Positions 1 to 7,867 of a stretch of DNA of 23,187 nt are shown here, in pieces. Position 1 is the stretch's first letter, and each line of letters begins with the position of its first letter. A program made the position numbers and the translations under genes. Source of the stretch: Thermoplasmatota archaeon (GTDB lineage Archaea > Thermoplasmatota > Thermoplasmata > Thermoplasmatales > Thermoplasmataceae); the NCBI GenBank assembly GCA_023489425.1, contig JAMDCG010000067.1, positions 1-23,187 on the forward strand. Direction: 5' to 3'. The notes under the pieces are model-generated. The model was not told the DNA's origin, searched no databases, and saw nothing but the letters and a program-made list of their open reading frames with translations.

Positions 1-90
1 GAGGCAACACCATCGGCTATCTCAAGCGACGGAACAAGCTTTACAGTAACCTATGATCAGTCCAGCACTTCCCACAGTCATCATCCATAA
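1..90 (+). CDS. C-terminal end of an unidentified protein (partial)
   Basis: Frame 1 is open from the first base to a TAA at 88-90 and encodes 29 residues rich in Ser/Thr, ending in a His-rich tail (SHSHHP). The stretch GTSFTVTYDQSS reads like the last beta strand of a secreted or surface protein, but this is only an impression. The gene starts outside the window, so family and function cannot be assigned. An intergenic region with its own TATA-like box follows, which supports a real gene end here. Confidence 0.5.
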   Translation, partial: EATPSAISSDGTSFTVTYDQSSTSHSHHP

Positions 91-170
91 ACTTTATTGT
101 TTAAATGATTGAGGGCAACCAATTCTTAAATAATTTATATTATAAAAAACAAAAATTTGGAGAGTCATAT

Positions 171-266
171 ATGATGAAAGATTCAATTAAATTGAATTTA
201 CCCAATCGCTTTTCAAACGGTCAAGCATATCCAAAGATTCATGTTCGATTACTGCAGAAAATATAA
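171..266 (+). CDS. Possible 31-aa small protein (uncertain)
   Basis: A short ORF begins ATGATG at 171 and ends TAA at 264-266, giving a basic 31-residue peptide (start MMKDSIKLNLPNRF, end HVRLLQKI). It is preceded by a TATA-like TTTATAT at 134-140 and a purine-rich GGAGAG at 159-164, 6 nt before the ATG. A start codon, a Shine-Dalgarno-like element and a promoter-like element together make it more than a random frame. With a TATA box at 134-140 the transcript would begin near 163, which would partly cut off the Shine-Dalgarno, so the evidence is not fully coherent. It has no recognisable family. It may instead be a non-coding leader or a gene remnant. Confidence 0.22.
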   Translation: MMKDSIKLNLPNRFSNGQAYPKIHVRLLQKI

Positions 267-310
267 CACATCATCTTATTTCAGTCATATAATCACGTGA
301 ATAGGCAATC

Positions 311-323
311 TTAATTTATATTT
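311..323 (+). promoter_or_regulatory. TATA-box promoter of the GNAT gene
   Basis: An AT-rich TTAATTTATATTT lies about 21-27 nt before the ATG at 339, the expected position for an archaeal TATA box driving a leaderless or nearly leaderless mRNA. No Shine-Dalgarno sequence precedes the ATG. Confidence 0.45.
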
Positions 324-338
324 CCCATATGTGACGTA

Positions 339-866
339 ATGAATAATAAAAGAAAGAATGACATAAACGTGGAAGAAATCACAATTGGCAAAATAGGTCA
401 ACATGGATTGGCTGAATTCAGGGCACTTCGTCTTGAATCGCTCAAAACGGTTCCGGAAGCCTATGGCAGTTCATATGAGGATGAATACGCCTTTCCAGAA
501 GAAACCTGGAAATCCAGGATACCAAACATGTTATTTGCACATTACCGTGAATCTCTTATAGGGATGATTGGTTTCTTAGTCAGAAGCAGGCCAAAAACCA
601 GTCATGTTGTTGACGTTTTCAGCTTTTACGTCAGCAAAAAGTATCAGGGAAATGGCGTAGGAAAGAGGCTTATTGAGGAAGTTATTAACACAATAAGTAG
701 GAATTCTAATGTGAGAAAAATAAGTTTAAGTGTTTCCAGCGAAATGGAGGCAGCCATACATCTATACAGTAAATTTGGCTTTCAGGTCTCGGGAAAGCTG
801 GTTAACGAATTGAATATCAATGGTATATTTTATGATGAATTCATAATGGAAAAATTGCTCTGGTAA
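339..866 (+). CDS. GNAT family N-acetyltransferase
   Basis: This 175-aa protein has the GNAT fold pattern. The acetyl-CoA pyrophosphate-binding motif Q-x-x-G-x-G is seen as YQGNGVGKRLIEEV (residues about 103-116), preceded by a beta strand (VVDVFSFYVS) and followed by the usual C-terminal motif (HLYSKFGFQVSGK). The opening 'FRALRLESLKTVPEAYGSSYEDE' region resembles acetyltransferases of small molecules or protein N-termini (RimI/PhnO-like), but the acceptor substrate cannot be told from sequence. It stands alone, with its own TATA-like promoter and no same-strand partner, and its 3' end faces the convergent hydantoinase B gene. The first about 12 residues are charged and not part of the domain. 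Confidence 0.85.
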   Translation: MNNKRKNDINVEEITIGKIGQHGLAEFRALRLESLKTVPEAYGSSYEDEYAFPEETWKSRIPNMLFAHYRESLIGMIGFLVRSRPKTSHVVDVFSFYVSKKYQGNGVGKRLIEEVINTISRNSNVRKISLSVSSEMEAAIHLYSKFGFQVSGKLVNELNINGIFYDEFIMEKLLW

Positions 867-955
867 GAAAAATATATCTGAATATTCTACGGGATTTAAA
901 CCATTCCAAATTAGACCGTTGAAGATGAAAGAAGTCTGTTATCAGGATGATATCC

Positions 956-2509
956 TCACGTAACTTCTCCATACCCTGATCCACCTGGCGTCATAAGCAC
1001 TACTTCATCACATGCTTCAAGTTCAGTTGAAAATTTGCTGGTCATTTTCCACCTCCTGTTGCCATGCTTGATTAGCACAGATGATGGCTTTCCTTCTCTC
1101 CCTCCATTCAGCGCATATGGACTGATGTTAAATCTATCTGCTATCAGGGAAAAAGAACTCTTTTCCAGCAACCTGAAAGATCTGATAATACCGTCTCCAC
1201 CGCTGAATTCTCCTTTTCCTCCGCTATTTCGCCTCAGTGTATACGAGGTGTAAAATAGAGGGTACTCCTTTTCGGCAACTTCCACAGGTGTATTCAGAGT
1301 ATTTGTCATATTACTGTGCACTCCGGAAGAACCCTTGTGACCTGGTCCTGCCCCATTACCACCTCCAATAGTTTCGTAATATGACCAGTATTTTCCATTT
1401 TTCCTTTTTCCACCGATCATGACATTGAACATTGTTCCGGATGAGGCAGATGGTATCCCTTCCACGCACTGGCTGAGAGCGTGTAGAACAATATCCGCAA
1501 TTCTCTGGGTTGTCTCAACATTTCCGCCAGAAACAGGATATGGTCTATGTGGATTAACAAGGGAACCCTCTGGAGCAACTATTTTTATAATTGAATAGAA
1601 GCCCTCATTTGTTGGTATATCGCTTTTCAGAGCACTCCTTATGGCAAAGGCGGTAGCAGAAAAAGTCATGCCAGGAACAGCATTTAGTGGATACTCAATT
1701 TCACCTGATGTACCTGTAAAGTCGGCAATTACACCTTTCCTGGAAATTTTAACAATAACCTTGAGTGCTACCTTTTCCCTGCCGATCTCAAGATAATCAA
1801 TCGCCTGAAAAGCACCCTGTTTCCATTCAGACATTGCTCCCAGGCTTAACGCTCTGGAATTTTCCAGGAGTTTTTTCCATGATCTATCTACCCACTCTTT
1901 CCCGAATCTATTAAAAAGTTCACCAATCCTCTTTGTACCGGTCCTGTTAGCAGCAATTTGGGCATTAATGTCACCAAGTGCGGTCTCGGGGTCCTTGAAA
2001 TTATTCAGGATAATTGACAGCAATTCTCCATTCACAGAATTGTTGCTTACTATCCTGATGGGAGGAATTATAAGACCTTCCTGGAAAAGGTTCTTTGCGT
2101 TAGGGTTAAGACTTCCGAAAACTGGACCACCAACATCCACAATATGTGCCTTGTTCACAACATAGGAAACAATTTCATTTTCTACATACACAGGTGCAAT
2201 TATGGAGACATCATTCATATGTGTGCCAGAAATATATGGATCATTAGTCATAAGCATATCTCCATCTTTCAGACTGGTTTCATTTTCCCTCATCCATTGC
2301 ATGATATTCATGATGCCTATCCTGAATGAACCAAGATGTACCGGGATATGTTCTGCCTGTGCGATAACAATCCCATCAGAGTCAGTTATGGCACAACTGT
2401 GATCCATTCTCTCCCTGATGTTTGGAGAAAGGGCTGATTTCTTAAGTGCAACTCCCATTTCCTCCGCAACAAACTGTGTGGCCTTTCCTACAAATTCCCA
2501 GTCCGTCAT
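956..2509 (-). CDS. hyuB: Hydantoinase/oxoprolinase family subunit B (HyuB-like)
   Basis: This 517-aa protein matches the hydantoinase B / N-methylhydantoinase-acetone carboxylase alpha family along its length. The N-terminal signature EEMGVALKKSALSPNIRERM and DHSCAITDSDG...HIPVHLGS (about 16-62) is diagnostic, as are MLMTNDPYISGTHMNDV (about 86-102) and the Gly-rich GGGNGAGPG region. It acts with the HyuA subunit in ATP-dependent opening of cyclic amides (hydantoins, 5-oxoproline) or in related ketone carboxylation; the substrate cannot be decided here. It follows hyuA directly (TAG abutting ATG) with AGGTGAG inside the end of hyuA as ribosome-binding site, so the two are co-transcribed and translationally coupled. 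No gamma subunit of the acetone carboxylase type is adjacent, which favours oxoprolinase/hydantoinase. Confidence 0.9.
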   Translation of the reverse strand: MTDWEFVGKATQFVAEEMGVALKKSALSPNIRERMDHSCAITDSDGIVIAQAEHIPVHLGSFRIGIMNIMQWMRENETSLKDGDMLMTNDPYISGTHMNDVSIIAPVYVENEIVSYVVNKAHIVDVGGPVFGSLNPNAKNLFQEGLIIPPIRIVSNNSVNGELLSIILNNFKDPETALGDINAQIAANRTGTKRIGELFNRFGKEWVDRSWKKLLENSRALSLGAMSEWKQGAFQAIDYLEIGREKVALKVIVKISRKGVIADFTGTSGEIEYPLNAVPGMTFSATAFAIRSALKSDIPTNEGFYSIIKIVAPEGSLVNPHRPYPVSGGNVETTQRIADIVLHALSQCVEGIPSASSGTMFNVMIGGKRKNGKYWSYYETIGGGNGAGPGHKGSSGVHSNMTNTLNTPVEVAEKEYPLFYTSYTLRRNSGGKGEFSGGDGIIRSFRLLEKSSFSLIADRFNISPYALNGGREGKPSSVLIKHGNRRWKMTSKFSTELEACDEVVLMTPGGSGYGEVT

Positions 2510-4486
2510 CTATCTCACCTTCAAGTTCAGTTCACCAATTTTTCCAACCTCTGCAGTCCAATTTTCAGGTATATACGTTGTAGAACCAGGCTCATCTACC
2601 AGTGCTAAACCTTCTATTATTGTACCTGGTGGTAGTTGACTTCTTTGATACACCGGGACATCAATAAATCCTTTTTTGGAATATACCTTTCTGTATCCAG
2701 TTGAAATAATCCCTTTTGCAACCACCTCAACGGCAGGCTTCTCCCTTCTTTCTATTCCAAAGGCACGAATCATAAATATTTCCACTTCTCTCTCCAGGGT
2801 AAATCCATACGCTTCCCTGTGTAATTTTATGAATTCATCTACGATCTTTTTCCTGTCAGGAAGAGAAACCTTTACAGTAATTTCGGAACCCTGTCCTGCA
2901 TACCTGCAATCCGCATATAAATCAAACTCTTTAGTTCTGAACCTCGATTCAAGAGCTTCTTCAAGTTCCCTGAAATCTTTCTGAACATCTTCAGGAAAGG
3001 ATTTTCTCATCTCATATTTCCAGTCTGAATTGAGAAGTCCAAGGGCACTGAAAACTCCAGGGTCTGGTGGAATAACAGCATTCCCTAGTCCCATTTCCTG
3101 CGCAATCCTCGCTGCATGTTGCGGACCTGCGCCTCCAAAAGCAAAAATTGTGTATTCTGATGGGTCAATTCCTCTCTCAACTGTCACCATCCTTATAGCC
3201 CTGGACATTTCCAGATCAACAAGTTTCAGTGCCTTCAATGCAACATCAACGGGGTCACCAAGCTTACCTAATGCCTTCATGGCAAGATCCTTTCTCAAGG
3301 TGAAATTGCTGCCTGACATTTTTTCATTCAGAATGCCAAGCACAAGATTTGCATCAGTGATAGTTGGTAGTTTTCCTCCCCTGTTGTATGCTACTGGACC
3401 CGGGTCTGATCCGGCACTCATTGGACCAATGTTCATGCCTCCGGCAGAATCCAGCCATATCACGGTACCACCACCGGCAGAAACTTCAGCAAGGTCAACA
3501 AATGGGTATCTCACGGGATACCCACTCCCCTTTATCATCCTCCCGTAATGTGATTTTCCTCCAACTTCATATTCTGAAGTGATTTCAATTCTTCCATCGG
3601 TAACTGTGCCGGCTTTCGCAGTTGTTCCTCCCATGTCAAAACTTATAATCCTTGATATGCCAAGTTTCCCCGCCACGATTGCAGCTGCGACCACGCCTGC
3701 TGCCGGACCAGATTCAATTACTGCAACTGGATTAATAACAGCTTCTTCCTCGTCAATTAGTCCACCTGAATTTGACATTACACTTATGGGTGGTGAACCA
3801 AAGGAAGTGAGATTATCCTTTAACTTTGATAGATATTCAGATACCACGGGCATAAGGGCCCCATTAATTACCGTTGTAGATGTCCTTTCATACTCCCTCG
3901 GTTCCGGTGCTACTGAACTTGATACACTTACATACCTGAACTCCCTTGAAAGTTCATTCCTGGCAACTTCTTCGTTCTGGTCATTGAGATAGGAGTGAAG
4001 AAAAGAAATGGCTACACTTTCCGGTTTGAATTTCTTGATCTTCTCAATCAGTCTCGAAACATCATTCTTTTCCACAGATTTTAAGATCTTTCCAGTGAAA
4101 TCAGTTCTTTCATCAAGCTCGAATCTTAACTGTCTCGGTACAATAGTTCTGGGTCTCGTAAATTCCAGATCATAAAGGGATGGCCTATTCTGCCTTCCAA
4201 TTTCTATGACATCCCTGAATCCTTTTGTGGTGATTAGTGCGACCCTGGGCAGTTTCATGCCAAACTGTCCAAGGAGCGTGTTGGTTGCGATTGTAGTTGC
4301 ATGAACAAAGTCAACTATGAAATTAACACCGGAATCCTTAACACCATTAACAACTCCAATTTCCGGGTTTCTGGGGGTTGTAGGGACCTTCAACTTCTTT
4401 AAGATTTTATTATTCTGCAAAATCACGATATCGGTGAATGTTCCTCCAATGTCGACAGAAACCGTCGTCTTATCCATAAATCCCAT
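2510..4486 (-). CDS. hyuA: Hydantoinase/oxoprolinase family subunit A (HyuA-like)
   Basis: This 658-aa protein has an N-terminal hydantoinase A domain starting SVDIGGTFTDIVIL (residues about 10-23), the sugar-kinase/Hsp70-like phosphate loop of this family. It continues with the central ATPase core (FDMGGTTAKAGTVTDG, about 286-301) and GGAGPQHA in the C-terminal half. These elements give the ATP-using subunit that partners HyuB. Typical length for the family is 650-700 aa, so it looks complete. The start at 4486 is supported by AGGAG at 4492-4496, 5 nt upstream; a second ATG three codons in is the alternative. A TTAAAATATG box lies at 4511-4520 on the same strand. Role inferred: 5-oxoproline or hydantoin hydrolysis, possibly tied to amino-acid salvage given the nearby Cys/Met genes. 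Confidence 0.9.
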   Translation of the reverse strand: MGFMDKTTVSVDIGGTFTDIVILQNNKILKKLKVPTTPRNPEIGVVNGVKDSGVNFIVDFVHATTIATNTLLGQFGMKLPRVALITTKGFRDVIEIGRQNRPSLYDLEFTRPRTIVPRQLRFELDERTDFTGKILKSVEKNDVSRLIEKIKKFKPESVAISFLHSYLNDQNEEVARNELSREFRYVSVSSSVAPEPREYERTSTTVINGALMPVVSEYLSKLKDNLTSFGSPPISVMSNSGGLIDEEEAVINPVAVIESGPAAGVVAAAIVAGKLGISRIISFDMGGTTAKAGTVTDGRIEITSEYEVGGKSHYGRMIKGSGYPVRYPFVDLAEVSAGGGTVIWLDSAGGMNIGPMSAGSDPGPVAYNRGGKLPTITDANLVLGILNEKMSGSNFTLRKDLAMKALGKLGDPVDVALKALKLVDLEMSRAIRMVTVERGIDPSEYTIFAFGGAGPQHAARIAQEMGLGNAVIPPDPGVFSALGLLNSDWKYEMRKSFPEDVQKDFRELEEALESRFRTKEFDLYADCRYAGQGSEITVKVSLPDRKKIVDEFIKLHREAYGFTLEREVEIFMIRAFGIERREKPAVEVVAKGIISTGYRKVYSKKGFIDVPVYQRSQLPPGTIIEGLALVDEPGSTTYIPENWTAEVGKIGELNLKVR

Positions 4487-4594
4487 GTAAACTCCTGATC
4501 AGGCATATGTCATATTTTAAGATTGATCTGCATTCTATACTGATTTCTTGAAAGAGAATAGGATGATAACAGGATGTGATCTTACCACATTTGT
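4487..4594 (-). promoter_or_regulatory. Intergenic region with hyuA promoter and Shine-Dalgarno
   Basis: The 108 bp between the CGS-like gene and hyuA holds, on the minus strand, TTAAAATATG (4511-4520) as a TATA candidate and AGGAG (4492-4496) as ribosome-binding site. The two are oddly close: a start site 27 nt from the TATA box would fall at about 4488, beyond the Shine-Dalgarno. Read-through from the upstream homoserine kinase operon is therefore also possible. Confidence 0.3.
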
Positions 4595-5710
4595 TCAGAG
4601 AGAATTTCTAATATCATCTACTAAGCTTTCAGCATCTTCTATGCCGACTGATAGCCTGTATGTCCTGTCATCTATTCCGAGAATTTTCATCTCCTCATCA
4701 GTAAGTGATCTGTGGGACATGGTCTTTGGATGGGCTATTATGGTATTGACTCCCCCAAGAGTATTGGCGGGCCTTATCCTTTTCATTGACCTGAATATGT
4801 TATATGGATCCTTTTGAATATTCTTTATCTTGAAAGTGAGAACACCACCATATCCTCTAAGGTTATCTCTGGAATATTCGAAATCTTGATGACTTTCCAG
4901 TCCAGGGTAGTTCACATTTTCTATTCCATTTATGGAGCAGAGATTCCTGGCCACGCTTATTCCATTCTTGTTAATCTCCTTCATTCTCAACTGGAGGGTC
5001 TTTATGCCTCTTATGATCTGATATGCAGTGTTCGGATCCATATTTGTGCCGATTGTTCTCCTTGTGAGATCAATTCTATCCATAGTTTCGGAACTTCCTG
5101 ATGCACTTCCACCTATGATGTCATTATGCCCGGAAATGAATTTTGACAGGCTATGAATGACAATGTCAGCACCGTAATCTACAGGATTGATATTCTCCGG
5201 TGTTGCAAAGGTTGAGTCACAGATTAATATTCCCCCGAAGGAGTGAACCTTTTCAGCAATTTTTCTCAAGTCGTAAACCCGTAGAGAAGGATTTGAAATA
5301 GTTTCCACCAAAACCACTGATTTCTCAGTAATCGAATTCAGTAATGTCTCTGTCCCGGGGCTGGTGACTTCACCCCTGATACCCCATGATCCAAGAAAAT
5401 CCCTGATGAATCTGGAACTCCGGGCGAAGGTATCAAGAGTTGTTACAACTTTATCTCCAGGCCTGAGGAGAGAAAGAAGGGTAGTCGTGATCGCGCCCAT
5501 TCCAGAGGAAAAACAGACGCTTCTTTCTGTTTTTTCAAGAATATTTATCTGTCTTTCCAGTTCTTCAACAGTGGGATTTGCCTCCCTTGAATATCTGTAC
5601 TTCTTTCCCTCCGGGAACATATAAGATGATGTCTGGAATATGGGAAAAGTAATTGGGTAATTTGGAGGGAGCGCGCTGTCGTTTATTACATGATCTTCAG
5701 TTTCGTTCAT
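4595..5710 (-). CDS. Cys/Met metabolism PLP-dependent enzyme, cystathionine gamma-synthase-like
   Basis: The protein (371 aa from the ATG at 5710) is a fold-type I PLP enzyme of the Cys/Met metabolism family. Seen in order: YSREANPTVEELE (phosphate/substrate region), the SSGMGAI loop, ETISNPSLRVYDL, CDSTFATP, and the PLP-lysine motif HSLSKFISGHNDIIGGS with the Schiff-base Lys at about residue 190. Family members include cystathionine gamma-synthase, gamma-lyase, O-acylhomoserine sulfhydrylase and methionine gamma-lyase, which sequence alone separates poorly. Its gene overlaps the end of homoserine kinase, which suggests it uses O-phosphohomoserine. I prefer the ATG at 5710 because GGTG lies just upstream of it; a GTG two codons earlier (5716) is possible. 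Length is slightly short of the usual 380-400 aa but all motifs are intact. Confidence 0.88.
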   Translation of the reverse strand: MNETEDHVINDSALPPNYPITFPIFQTSSYMFPEGKKYRYSREANPTVEELERQINILEKTERSVCFSSGMGAITTTLLSLLRPGDKVVTTLDTFARSSRFIRDFLGSWGIRGEVTSPGTETLLNSITEKSVVLVETISNPSLRVYDLRKIAEKVHSFGGILICDSTFATPENINPVDYGADIVIHSLSKFISGHNDIIGGSASGSSETMDRIDLTRRTIGTNMDPNTAYQIIRGIKTLQLRMKEINKNGISVARNLCSINGIENVNYPGLESHQDFEYSRDNLRGYGGVLTFKIKNIQKDPYNIFRSMKRIRPANTLGGVNTIIAHPKTMSHRSLTDEEMKILGIDDRTYRLSVGIEDAESLVDDIRNSL

Positions 5711-6623
5711 AGGCACCTGCAGAAGGATATGAATCTGCCATTATAAAGTCTAGTTCTCTGGACTGGAAGTAATGAGTCAAATCCTTCCTTATCTGTCCCT
5801 TATCTGTTCTGTCATCGGTGAAGCATAGCATCGCAGGCCCAGCACCACTCAATATAAGTCCGATGGCATTGTTTCTTTTGCAGATAGATCTCACATCTAC
5901 AAGAAAGTCGTATTTGATCATTCTGGCCTGCTCCACAATCTGGTCATCAAGTCCATATTCTATCAGGTCCCGGTCTCCCGTAATTATGCCTGCCAGCAGC
6001 GAATTGGAGAAATTTATGTTTCTTACAACCTTCTTAAAAGGTATCATCTCAGGGAGAAGTTTCCTGTTTTCCTGGGTCTTGTTCCTGGCTATGATTTGTG
6101 GAACAATGGAAATGAATCCTATATTTTCCGGAACATTGAATTTCCTTATTCTCAACGGAGATTCGGAAAATACAGCAGAGAAATTACCAATAGTTGATGC
6201 AGTAACGTTATCTAGATGGAAGCTTCCTGTTGCGAAATTCTCTCCATAGGATGCGTATCTTATTATTTCGTTCACAGGGAGGTCCAGGCTGAAGAGTTCA
6301 TTCATGAGTACGGAGGATGAAACAGACGCCGCTCCACTGCTTCCAAGCCCCATCCCTACCGGGATAGTTGAGTTCAATTCCAGTGATAAATGGGAGATTA
6401 TTTCAAAATCCTCTGCCATCTTCCTTATCACAGCAAGAGCACTGTTTTCCAGCAGGTCAACATCATTCAAATTACTCTTGAAGTCAATTTTCAGCGGTCC
6501 CTGCTCTTCATTGATTGACAAATTTCCATCAGAAAAGAATGCACTGTGGCAGATGCCAAAGGAATCAAATCCTGAGCCTATATTTGCAGAAGAGCAATAA
6601 ACTCTCCCAGATACTGATTTCAC
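5697..6623 (-). CDS. thrB: Homoserine kinase (GHMP family)
   Basis: This 308-aa GHMP kinase has the ATP-binding loop TIPVGMGLGSSGAASVSSSV (about residues 85-104), the N-terminal substrate motif SSANIGSGFDSFGICH typical of ThrB ('ANLGPGFD'), and the C-terminal glycine motif LILSGAGPAMLCF. It phosphorylates homoserine to O-phosphohomoserine, the branch point to threonine and, in some lineages, to cystathionine. The start is GTG at 6621-6623: no in-frame ATG lies nearby, and an AT-rich TATA-like stretch centred near 6650 places the transcription start on the GTG, giving a leaderless mRNA. The stop overlaps the beginning of the downstream PLP enzyme gene, so the pair forms an operon. Confidence 0.9.
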   Translation of the reverse strand: MKSVSGRVYCSSANIGSGFDSFGICHSAFFSDGNLSINEEQGPLKIDFKSNLNDVDLLENSALAVIRKMAEDFEIISHLSLELNSTIPVGMGLGSSGAASVSSSVLMNELFSLDLPVNEIIRYASYGENFATGSFHLDNVTASTIGNFSAVFSESPLRIRKFNVPENIGFISIVPQIIARNKTQENRKLLPEMIPFKKVVRNINFSNSLLAGIITGDRDLIEYGLDDQIVEQARMIKYDFLVDVRSICKRNNAIGLILSGAGPAMLCFTDDRTDKGQIRKDLTHYFQSRELDFIMADSYPSAGAYERN

Positions 6624-6640
6624 AGCAGGAAAACCATTGA

Positions 6641-6656
6641 AATTAATTAATTATTT
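6641..6656 (-). promoter_or_regulatory. TATA-like promoter of thrB
   Basis: AATTAATTAATTA lies 27 nt (centre to start) before the GTG start codon of homoserine kinase on the minus strand. This fits a leaderless archaeal promoter. A nearly identical box precedes the Tad ATPase operon and nadE. Confidence 0.4.
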
Positions 6657-6686
6657 AGTCATTCAAAATTACTGTAAGGAATATTT

Positions 6687-7073
6687 TTACTTTCTGCTCT
6701 TTATTACATCTATCAATAGCATCTTATCATAGTCTATCTTGAATTTAATCTTCTTTGCCTTCAGGATCTTTGCAATCTGATCTCCGATTTCGTGAATATT
6801 CTCATTGGGTGACAGTCTTGCAACTATCATTTCTTTCCTGTCCATAGGGAATAACAGGGAAAGGTCAGTCTGATCGGAATAAAATCCCATGGGCTTCTTA
6901 TTGTTGTTTATTTCCCTCATATTGAGTTCATACTTGACCTGGATTTGCTGTTCCTCTTCAGGAATCTGCTTCTTTTCTCCCTTAATTATGGCAAATATTT
7001 CAGCAAACGCCTTATCCAGTGATTTCCATGAAAAATCATCATCGAAATAGAAATGTACAGACCAGTTCTTCAC
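6687..7073 (-). CDS. Hypothetical protein, 128 aa
   Basis: I do not recognise this protein. It is highly charged, lacks membrane segments and signal peptide, and alternates predicted strands and helices: N-terminal WSVHFYFDDDFSWKSLDKAF, a Lys/Glu-rich linker (KGEKKQIPEEEQQIQV), a central strand (TDLSLLFPMDRKEMIVARL) and a Lys-rich C-terminus (KILKAKKIKFKIDY). This is consistent with a small alpha/beta cytosolic protein. The start codon is GTG (7071-7073); no in-frame ATG exists upstream, and TTATAAAG at about 7091-7098 sits at TATA-box distance, so the mRNA is probably leaderless. It is separated from thrB by 63 bp and could be transcribed from its own promoter into the thrB unit. Confidence 0.7.
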   Translation of the reverse strand: MKNWSVHFYFDDDFSWKSLDKAFAEIFAIIKGEKKQIPEEEQQIQVKYELNMREINNNKKPMGFYSDQTDLSLLFPMDRKEMIVARLSPNENIHEIGDQIAKILKAKKIKFKIDYDKMLLIDVIKSRK

Positions 7074-7161
7074 ATATCCATATATCTTGTCTTTATAATT
7101 AATTTGTTATAAGCACGACAATTTTTTCAGCTATCACTCTTTATGTGAATCTATTGAAAGA

Positions 7162-7172
7162 TTTTAATATAG
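7162..7172 (+). promoter_or_regulatory. TATA-box promoter of tRNA-Gln
   Basis: TTTTAATATAG is centred about 27 nt upstream of the first base of the tRNA (7193), the canonical archaeal TATA-to-start distance. Confidence 0.55.
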
Positions 7173-7192
7173 TTGTTAAATAGGGAGTCTAT

Positions 7193-7265
7193 AGCTCTGT
7201 GGTGTAGTGGCCAAGCATAGTGGGCTCTGGACCCGCCGACGGCAGTTCGAATCTGCCCAGAGCTA
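7193..7265 (+). tRNA. tRNA-Gln (anticodon CTG)
   Basis: The 73-nt sequence folds into a full cloverleaf. The acceptor stem is AGCTCTG (7193-7199) with CAGAGCT (7258-7264) and discriminator A at 7265. The D stem is GTGT/GCAT with a GTGG-containing loop. The anticodon stem GTGGG/CCCGC carries loop CTCTGGA, with anticodon CTG at 7227-7229. The variable region is CGAC, and the T stem GGCAG/CTGCC carries loop TTCGAAT. CUG reads the Gln codon CAG. There is no intron and no encoded CCA. A TATA box lies at the expected place upstream. Confidence 0.95.
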
Positions 7266-7294
7266 CTTATTGAAGAAATTAAATCTAATATGGA

Positions 7295-7312
7295 TAAATT
7301 TTAGGAAATTTA
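7295..7312. repeat. Perfect 7-bp inverted repeat (4-nt spacer) downstream of tRNA-Gln
   Basis: TAAATTT - TAGG - AAATTTA is a perfect inverted repeat 30 bp after the tRNA and 64-70 bp before the next gene. It may form a small hairpin at the tRNA 3' trailer or serve as an operator, but it is entirely AT in the arms and could be chance. Confidence 0.25.
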
Positions 7313-7375
7313 ATGGATTTATTAGGATCCATGTGAGAAAATTCAAACTTAAATGTAAATAGTTTGACTTAATAC

Positions 7376-7867
7376 GTGTTCATGGACTCAGGTTCTGAAA
7401 ACAGTGAAGATGTGAATAAAAGATTCTGTGACCTTCTAGGGGAATTTATTGAGAACAGTTCACCGTATTTTCAATACGATTCTAGTATGAAACTTGCCTT
7501 TTCATCCTTTGGACTTGCAATATCAACAGGAATAAGGATAGACGCCACTAGAGAACTGCTGGAAATGGCAGACAAGCTTTACCAGAACGTTTCTGATAGC
7601 GATACGGTCCTTTCGGACGAACACAGGAAGAAGCTTAATCACGCAGATGATGTATGGCTTGATATGAAGGCAAAGATGTCAGCAGGAGACATACGAGCTT
7701 CTCATCTCCTGGCAGCTCATGCCCACCTAGCAGATGCATTGAATTACCTGACTATTATGAAAAAGGATAAAAACTTCAGCGAGTTTATCTCAGATTACAA
7801 TATGAAATATCTATCAAAATTAAGTGTTTTTGTTTATAGGGAAGCAATAGGACACGTCATGCTTTAG
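7376..7867 (+). CDS. Hypothetical all-helical protein, about 161-163 aa
   Basis: I do not recognise this protein. The sequence is strongly helix-forming throughout, soluble, with no membrane segment or signal peptide, a mid-protein DDVWLDMKAKM helix and a His/Ala-rich segment (ASHLLAAHAHLADALNYL, about residues 115-132) that could bind a metal or pack in a helical bundle. Two starts are possible: GTG at 7376 or ATG at 7382. TTAAATG at about 7348-7354 sits 27-32 nt upstream, so the mRNA is likely leaderless and both fit. Its last 11 bp overlap the 3' end of the convergent SDR gene, leaving no intergenic terminator. Confidence 0.7.
   Translation: MFMDSGSENSEDVNKRFCDLLGEFIENSSPYFQYDSSMKLAFSSFGLAISTGIRIDATRELLEMADKLYQNVSDSDTVLSDEHRKKLNHADDVWLDMKAKMSAGDIRASHLLAAHAHLADALNYLTIMKKDKNFSEFISDYNMKYLSKLSVFVYREAIGHVML

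Noticed and set aside
3030..3548. 172-codon open frame on the plus strand across hyuA
   Set aside because: It is antisense to a clear hyuA reading frame, has no family motifs and no promoter or ribosome-binding site; it reflects the codon bias of hyuA.
5711..5716. GTG start two codons upstream for the CGS-like enzyme
   Set aside because: GGTG sits immediately before the ATG at 5710 and would be part of the coding frame if GTG were used; no separate Shine-Dalgarno supports the GTG. It remains possible.
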